Positions 59,800-64,000 of a stretch of DNA of 64,000 nucleotides are shown in pieces; positions within the stretch are counted from its first letter, which is position 1, and every line of letters starts with the position of its first letter. A program made the translations under genes and the position numbers. The notes beneath the pieces were generated by a model. The model did not search any database. It was given only the letters and a program-made list of their open reading frames with translations, and was not told the origin of the DNA. Source of the DNA: CAYSGL01 sp964520985 (GTDB lineage Bacteria > Pseudomonadota > Alphaproteobacteria > Micavibrionales > Micavibrionaceae); the NCBI GenBank assembly GCA_964520985.1, contig CAZFPB010000001.1, forward strand, positions 1-64,000. Reading direction: 5' to 3'.

Positions 59800-60043
59800 G
59801 TTTGTTGCGCGCCGCTTTAAGCGCTCATTAATATTTTTCATGACATAATGGTTGAATGCGCTGTGCAAACGGTTCGCGGTTTCATTTGTCTAAGATATTG
59901 AAAGGACAGTCTTTTAAATTTATCAGAAACGACTGATATTGAAAGAATGTTGCTTTTTGTCGGGTACTACGTGAATCGGGGCGGCATCTGCGCTATATTG
60001 ACTTACTCAACCGTCCATAGACTTATGAAAGGAGTTATCCGAA

Positions 60044-60241
60044 ATGCCTTATCATGGTTTGTTGGCCTCTCAGGCCAGCCGTTTAGAAGCCCTTAAATCC
60101 CGACACACCGCTTTGTCGCATCACATCGAAAAGGAACAGCAACACGCTTCTTCCGAAGATCATCAGATCAAGGAATTAAAACTCGCCCGCCTTCACATCA
60201 AAGAAGAAATTGAAGTGCTCGAAGAAGTGGGCCGCGCGTAA
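60044..60241 (+). CDS. YdcH/DUF465 family small protein
   Basis: A 65-residue helical protein with LASQASRLEALKSRHTALSH, HIEKEQQH and LKLARLHIKEEIEVLE, matching the DUF465 family (YdcH). These are basic/acidic helical hairpins of unknown role, often abundant. AAAGGAG precedes the ATG by nine bases. The 244-base gap before it (59800-60043) has a TATATT -10-like element (59994-59999) and a six-pair repeat (TATCAG/CTGATA near 59921-59938) and nothing else I can support. Confidence 0.85.
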   Translation: MPYHGLLASQASRLEALKSRHTALSHHIEKEQQHASSEDHQIKELKLARLHIKEEIEVLEEVGRA

Positions 60242-60264
60242 AACAAGTTTTGTCCAATGAATAC

Positions 60265-60297
60265 AAAAACGGCCGCTCTCGCAAGCGGCCGTTTTTT
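60265..60297. terminator. bidirectional terminator between the YdcH-type gene and trcR
   Basis: Arms AAAAACGGCCGC and GCGGCCGTTTTT around an eight-base loop, with a T-run in both directions. It ends both the plus-strand YdcH-type gene and the minus-strand trcR. Confidence 0.9.
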
Positions 60298-60316
60298 ATT
60301 ACGCGTGTATTGCTAA

Positions 60317-61009
60317 TTATTTGTTATTCGAACCGGACATGAAGTTCGAAAAGTCGAAACCGCCAAACAGTTTGTTGCTGTTGGTTTCTTCGTCAGCCTG
60401 TTGCATGTCTTCAGCTTCTTTTTCCTGCGCGGCAAGACGTTCGGCTTTGACGGCGGCCGGATCTTTTCCTTGAGCTTTCAGACCCTTTTCAGAGGCTTTT
60501 TCGAGTTCGGCGTATGAACAGAGGCCTAGTTCCATCGGCGAGCGTGGGCGGATGTTGGCGCTATCAGGGTGTGAGCGATCACGTACGCTCTGAATGGTTG
60601 GCTTAGTCGTGCCGACCAGCTTGGTAATTTGCGCATCGGAAATTTCCGGGTGATGTTTCAGGATCCAGGCAATGGCCGCTGGTTTATCGCCGCGTTTGGA
60701 TACAGGTGTGTATTTCGGGCCTTTGGCGCGGACTTTAACGGTCGGCAGGCTGGTTTTCGAATACTTCATGACGTATTTCGAATCCTTGATGGCTTTTTCC
60801 AGCTCTTCCGCTGTCGTTTCACCGTTTTTTACCGGGTCGCGGCCAACAATGCCACGGCCAACATCGCCATCGGCGAGGGCTTGTACTTCAATCGGGTGCA
60901 GGCCGGTAAAGCTGGCAACCTGATCAAAGGTCAGGGTGGTGTTGTCGATCAGCCACATGGCGCTGGCTTTGGGCATCAAAAGTTTCGGGGCGTCGGGTTG
61001 CTTGCTCAT
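60317..61009 (-). CDS. trcR: TrcR, cell-cycle transcriptional regulator (DUF1013)
   Basis: A 230-residue protein of the DUF1013/TrcR family: LLMPKASAMWLIDNTTLTFD, QVASFTGLHPIEVQALADGD and AAIAWILKHHPEISDAQITK, LVGTTKPTIQSVRDRSH. The family is essential and conserved in alphaproteobacteria and has been described as a transcription regulator binding many promoters. The tail after about 175 is Glu/Lys rich. AGGA is seven bases before the ATG. The upstream gap 61010-61178 is the divergent promoter region toward the DUF1192 gene. Confidence 0.93.
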   Translation of the reverse strand: MSKQPDAPKLLMPKASAMWLIDNTTLTFDQVASFTGLHPIEVQALADGDVGRGIVGRDPVKNGETTAEELEKAIKDSKYVMKYSKTSLPTVKVRAKGPKYTPVSKRGDKPAAIAWILKHHPEISDAQITKLVGTTKPTIQSVRDRSHPDSANIRPRSPMELGLCSYAELEKASEKGLKAQGKDPAAVKAERLAAQEKEAEDMQQADEETNSNKLFGGFDFSNFMSGSNNK

Positions 61010-61178
61010 GGTCGTTTCCTTTTACCAAAAAATAGTCATAAATCTTCGCTCTCGATCCGGCTCCCATTCCGGATCAATTCAGACGGTCTCAATAATGTCT
61101 GGGGAATGCTTGCACCTTAGGGTTTTTTTGGTAAAAATGCAAGAACTTGATCGGCCTTGAAAAATAAAGGAAAAAGCC

Positions 61179-61361
61179 ATGTTTGATGACGAATTGCCGC
61201 TGAAAAAGCAGGTGCCGGCCAAAAACCTGGAGCCGCTGTCGATCAGCGAACTGAATGCCTATATCGAGGAACTGAAAGCCGAGATCGAGCGTGTGCAGGG
61301 GGACATCAAGAAGAAGGAAGCGCATAAGTCAGCGGCGGCGGATAGTTTCTTCAAGAAATAG
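61179..61361 (+). CDS. DUF1192 family small protein
   Basis: A 60-residue protein: LEPLSISELNAYIEELKAEI, ERVQGDIKKKEAHKSAADS-like coiled coil and FFKK end. The SISELxxYIxxLxxEIxR pattern is the DUF1192 signature. Function unknown. GGAAAAAG precedes the ATG. It is divergent from trcR. Confidence 0.88.
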   Translation: MFDDELPLKKQVPAKNLEPLSISELNAYIEELKAEIERVQGDIKKKEAHKSAAADSFFKK

Positions 61362-61425
61362 ACATGGCATTCACCAGCCTCCCGGGCTAAGGTATGTGCC
61401 GCATTGGTAAGAAGGAAGCGTAACG

Positions 61426-61872
61426 ATGGACGAGATTGAACAAAGATTAAAAGAGACGACGGCCACCTGCATCAAGAGCTATGAAGCCTGGCAGAGTAAC
61501 CAGAAAAATGAAGAAGCGCGCGAGAATCTCGCCGAAGCCATTCACGAACTGCGCAAAGTTGCCTCCCGCCTTGAAATTGAAATCGCGATCAATGAGCGCG
61601 AACAGATGACAGGCCGCCCACTTGCTATCCCGCCACATCGCTCGTCGCGCAAAGCGCAAGCCAGCGACGATGTCGGTTATAATGATGCCGATGATGATGT
61701 AGGTAATATGATGCCGGACGATAATGCAGGGAATGGCGTCAATGCCGGCCAGCCTCGTCGCCAAAATAATAACATGCGCCGTCCTGGCGGCGGTGGCGGC
61801 GGAAGCAACAACAATGCCAACCGCGGACGCCGTCCAAACGGTCCACGCCCTAATCAGGGCGGTAACGAGTAA
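61426..61872 (+). CDS. hypothetical protein with helical N-terminus and Asn/Gly/Arg-rich tail
   Basis: A 148-residue protein. The first 65 residues form a charged helix (ENLAEAIHELRKVASRLEIE) followed by a low-complexity acidic stretch (DDVGYNDADDDVGN) and a C-terminal Arg/Gly/Asn-rich tail (RRPGGGGGGSNNNANRGRRP), reminiscent of RNA-binding RG tails. I know no family, although similar genes near trcR occur in alphaproteobacteria. AAGGA lies about eight bases before the ATG. It ends at a terminator shared with gloB's 3' end. Confidence 0.62.
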   Translation: MDEIEQRLKETTATCIKSYEAWQSNQKNEEARENLAEAIHELRKVASRLEIEIAINEREQMTGRPLAIPPHRSSRKAQASDDVGYNDADDDVGNMMPDDNAGNGVNAGQPRRQNNNMRRPGGGGGGSNNNANRGRRPNGPRPNQGGNE

Positions 61873-61880
61873 TCGTTACC

Positions 61881-62597
61881 CTAGAAAGTATCTTTTAAAC
61901 GCCGAAGCGCCGCAAACGCTTCGGCGTTTTCGCATGTCAGAAAAACATTCAACAATTTTTCTTCACCAAGCAGGGATGGCAGGGTGGGTTGACGGTTGGC
62001 ACGCTGCTTTTTGATCCAGTTTATTTTTTCTTTAAGCTGTTGGTTGTCTGGTTCAATGGACAGGCAGAAGGCAGCGTTGCTTTCGGTGTATTCATGACCG
62101 CAATAAAGGCGCGTGGCGTCGGGCAAATCTTTCAGGCGCGACAGGCTATCAAACATTTGCGCTGGCGTGCCTTCAAACAGGCGGCCACATCCTAAAGAAA
62201 ACAACGTGTCACCTGCGAAGAGTAGCTGGCTTTGCGGGAACCAGTAGACGATGTGACCGAGTGTGTGGCCGGGCGTTGTCAAGATGTGAACATCTTCGCC
62301 GCCGAATGAAATGATCTCGTCCTCAGTAAGCAGTGTATCGAGGGCCGGAATTTTTTGATTTTCATCAGCAGGTCCATACACCGCGCAGCCATATGTATTT
62401 TTAAGGATATCTATCCCGGCGATATGGTCGCTGTGATGGTGGGTAATAAAAATTTTCTGCGGTGTAAGGCCGCGTTCGTTCAAGGCTGTGATTAGCGCTT
62501 GTCCGTCTCCCGGATCAATCACAGCCACGTCCCGACCAGACGTTAAAATGTAGCTGTAATTATCGCTGAGGATAGGGATGAGGTGAACGTCGATCAT
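61881..62597 (-). CDS. gloB: GloB, hydroxyacylglutathione hydrolase
   Basis: A 238-residue metallo-beta-lactamase-fold hydrolase: FITHHHSDHIAGIDILKN (metal motif HxHxDH), TPGHTLGHIVYWF, LLFAGDTLFSLGCGRLFEGT and RLYCGHEYTESNAAFCL. It hydrolyses S-lactoylglutathione, the second step of methylglyoxal detoxification. The length is slightly below the usual 255. It overlaps the methyltransferase gene by four bases. Confidence 0.95.
   Translation of the reverse strand: MIDVHLIPILSDNYSYILTSGRDVAVIDPGDGQALITALNERGLTPQKIFITHHHSDHIAGIDILKNTYGCAVYGPADENQKIPALDTLLTEDEIISFGGEDVHILTTPGHTLGHIVYWFPQSQLLFAGDTLFSLGCGRLFEGTPAQMFDSLSRLKDLPDATRLYCGHEYTESNAAFCLSIEPDNQQLKEKINWIKKQRANRQPTLPSLLGEEKLLNVFLTCENAEAFAALRRLKDTF
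61898..61930 (+). terminator. terminator overlapping the 3' end of gloB
   Basis: Arms AAACGCCGAAGCG and CGCTTCGGCGTTT with a short loop and T-run on the plus strand, 25 bases after the preceding plus-strand gene. The whole hairpin lies within the C-terminal codons of gloB on the minus strand. Confidence 0.7.
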
Positions 62598-63448
62598 GAG
62601 GGCAGGCCTGTTTCTCTTGTCGAAAGGACATCGGCGAGACGTGATTGCGCGCTGCCGGGCTTCAAAGGTTTTTGTTGGGAGTCGTGTGGCGCCCAGCCGA
62701 GCAAGAAAATGATTTCAAAGCTTGCGCGCAGGGCGCCATCGGGTTCGGCATAATTCTGGCGGTAGAGTTCTTCTGCGCGGGTGAACAGGGCGCGCGAGGT
62801 GAATGTTTTCCGGCGTGCGGCCATCATGCTGGTTTCGCCCATGCCGCGCAGGTCATGGAAAAGTTTTGTGAGCGTGGGGTAGGTAACTGTGACGATGTCT
62901 GAATCAATGACAGGCAGGGAATAACCGGCGCGCTGCATCAGGGCGCCCATCTGCTGTTTGTCTGCAAAAGGCGCGACGCGCGGCGAGAGACCGCTCGTAA
63001 TGTCCATTTCTGCCTGTTGCAGGCAGTGACGTAACTCATACAGCGTTTCGCCGCCCAGTATCGCAGCCATAAACAGCCCATCGGGCTTCAGGGTACGGCG
63101 AATTTGGATCAGCGAACCCGGCAGGTCGTTGACAGTGTGCAAGGATAAAGAGGAGGTGACAAGATCGAAACTATGCGCGGCGAAGGGGAGATATTCTTCA
63201 TCGCCGATGACATCGGATTGCGTGATATCCAGCGTCACGAACGGACAGGGCAAATCAATGGTATCGCGTACGCCGATTTTCAGACCGCTAGTGTAAGTGC
63301 GTTTAATATCGCCCAGGCGGTCATGAATATGGCGGGCTGCCCAGTCATGCAGAAAACGGCTGTCTTGCGAAAAATGGTCGAGCGCGCGGATGCGGGCGCG
63401 GCGGCGTTGCACCGGATCAAAAACCACAGGGGAGGGCGGCTGTTCCAT
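62594..63448 (-). CDS. NDUFAF5/BioC-like class I SAM-dependent methyltransferase
   Basis: A 284-residue protein with VFDPVQRRRARIRALDHFSQ, LPFAAHSFDLVTSSLSLHTV (the post-motif-I D region), IRRTLKPDGLFMAAILGGET, ELRHCLQQAEMDITSGLSPR and LRGMGETSMMAARRKTFTSR. This set matches the NDUFAF5-type methyltransferase/hydroxylase family, which in mitochondria modifies complex I. The first motif (DxGxGxG) is weak (IKRTYTSGLKIGVRDT), so SAM binding may be altered. It overlaps gloB. Confidence 0.85.
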   Translation of the reverse strand: MEQPPSPVVFDPVQRRRARIRALDHFSQDSRFLHDWAARHIHDRLGDIKRTYTSGLKIGVRDTIDLPCPFVTLDITQSDVIGDEEYLPFAAHSFDLVTSSLSLHTVNDLPGSLIQIRRTLKPDGLFMAAILGGETLYELRHCLQQAEMDITSGLSPRVAPFADKQQMGALMQRAGYSLPVIDSDIVTVTYPTLTKLFHDLRGMGETSMMAARRKTFTSRALFTRAEELYRQNYAEPDGALRASFEIIFLLGWAPHDSQQKPLKPGSAQSRLADVLSTRETGLPS

Positions 63449-63488
63449 CCCCTTTATATGGCGGGGATGGGACGGGGATGCAAGGCGC

Positions 63489-64000
63489 TTAATGGTCGTA
63501 GGTTGTGATGCCTTTTAAGCTGATCGGCTTAGCCTTTTGCTCGGCGCGGCTGTAATCGAACTTGGTGTCAGGCGAAAGATCGCTGCTCAGGCCAAAAATG
63601 CTCTTATAAGCCATCGCCACGACTTTCATGAAGGAATAGTGGTTATCCCAGTAGAGCAGCTTATGGAGGTCGTAGAGCGGGGCATGATTGGTAACACCAT
63701 GTTGACGGCCGATTTTCTGCCAGCCTTTGGCACCGGCTTTGGTGACGGCGAATGGGTAGATGCGCTGCGGCATCACGCCGATATGCGAGAAGAAGCTCTC
63801 GCCCATACGCGCGACGCATTCAATCGGCACTTCAAATTTTTCGGCGATGTATTTCTGTGCCAGTTCCATGTTGGTGATTTCTTTGGGCAGCGAGAAGCTA
63901 GGGCAGCTCACTACATAGCCATTGCCTTTATAGCGTTGCGGCACGGGCAGATATTGCTCACAGATGCCGGCCATGACTTCGCCGTTGATGGAGCGAGCGA
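63489..64000 (-). CDS. partial gene, unknown function, continues past the window
   Basis: The frame stays open upstream of the ATG at 63974 up to the window edge (ARSINGEV reads in frame), so the N-terminus lies outside. About 170 residues are visible: PQRYKGNGYVVSCPSFSLPK, FFSHIGVMPQRIYPFAVTKA, LYDLHKLLYWDNHYSFMKVV and AMAYKSIFGLSSDLSPDTKF. GVMPQRIYPF recalls the tail of NUDIX-like proteins, but I cannot assign the family. It is transcribed in the same direction as the methyltransferase and gloB, about 40 bases upstream. Confidence 0.7.
   Translation of the reverse strand, partial: ARSINGEVMAGICEQYLPVPQRYKGNGYVVSCPSFSLPKEITNMELAQKYIAEKFEVPIECVARMGESFFSHIGVMPQRIYPFAVTKAGAKGWQKIGRQHGVTNHAPLYDLHKLLYWDNHYSFMKVVAMAYKSIFGLSSDLSPDTKFDYSRAEQKAKPISLKGITTYDH

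Overview
The window looks like chromosomal DNA of a free-living, polarly flagellated alphaproteobacterium of moderate GC content. The family-level evidence is the cell-cycle set CckA, SciP, TrcR and FliX, the FlbD, FlbT and FlaF flagellar regulators, a single-cysteine DksA, a TTAA-N7-TTAA CtrA box and a GTTC-N7-GTTC LexA box at recA. A Micavibrio- or Rhodospirillales-like lineage is plausible from gene content, but the sequence alone does not settle it. No prophage, insertion sequence or CRISPR array was seen.

Layout. 1-4 kb: end of an initiator tRNA, an AlkB-family dioxygenase, a broken BMT5-like methyltransferase remnant, a FliK-like Pro/Ala-rich protein and two small tandem paralogues of unknown function. 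4-12.2 kb (minus strand): fliF-fliG-fliH-fliN-motA-flbD-flhF-flhG. 12.3-18 kb: sciP, a FlaG-like gene, flaF, flbT, flagellin and flgE. 18-22.4 kb (minus): flgI-flgJ-flgN-like-fliK-flgD-flgE. 22.6-24 kb (plus): fliX, dksA and a small secreted protein. 24.1-27.4 kb (minus): flgF-flgG-flgA-flgH. 27.7-35.7 kb (plus): fliL-fliM-DUF6468-motE-two motB-like genes-a giant periplasmic repeat protein. 35.7-37.5 kb (minus): flhX-unknown-fliO-fliP. 37.5-43.8 kb (plus): flgB-flgC-fliE-fliQ-DUF486-fliR-flhB-cckA.

From 43.8 kb the window is mostly housekeeping: a flavoprotein, recA, endonuclease V, smpB, a lytic transglycosylase, a LuxR-type regulator, the CCA-adding enzyme, hemF, trmL, the bc1 complex petABC, a DUF924 protein, a Na/Pi cotransporter, an ALDH7-type dehydrogenase, a YdcH-type protein, trcR, a DUF1192 protein, gloB, an NDUFAF5-like methyltransferase and a partial unknown gene.

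How it works together. Almost the whole flagellum (MS and C rings, rod, P and L rings, hook, export gate, stator, filament) is encoded here next to its control circuit. Three good sigma-54 (-24/-12) sites precede flgI, flgF and flgB; the sigma-54 activator FlbD and its partner FliX are in the same window. A perfect CtrA box precedes flagellin and a near match precedes fliF; CckA (upstream kinase) and SciP (CtrA antagonist) are also here. flhA, fliI, fliJ, flgK, flgL and fliD were not found and must lie elsewhere if present. The most unusual parts are the stator-accessory block after fliM, the DUF486 gene between fliQ and fliR, and flagellin apparently under a CtrA-type rather than a sigma-54 promoter.
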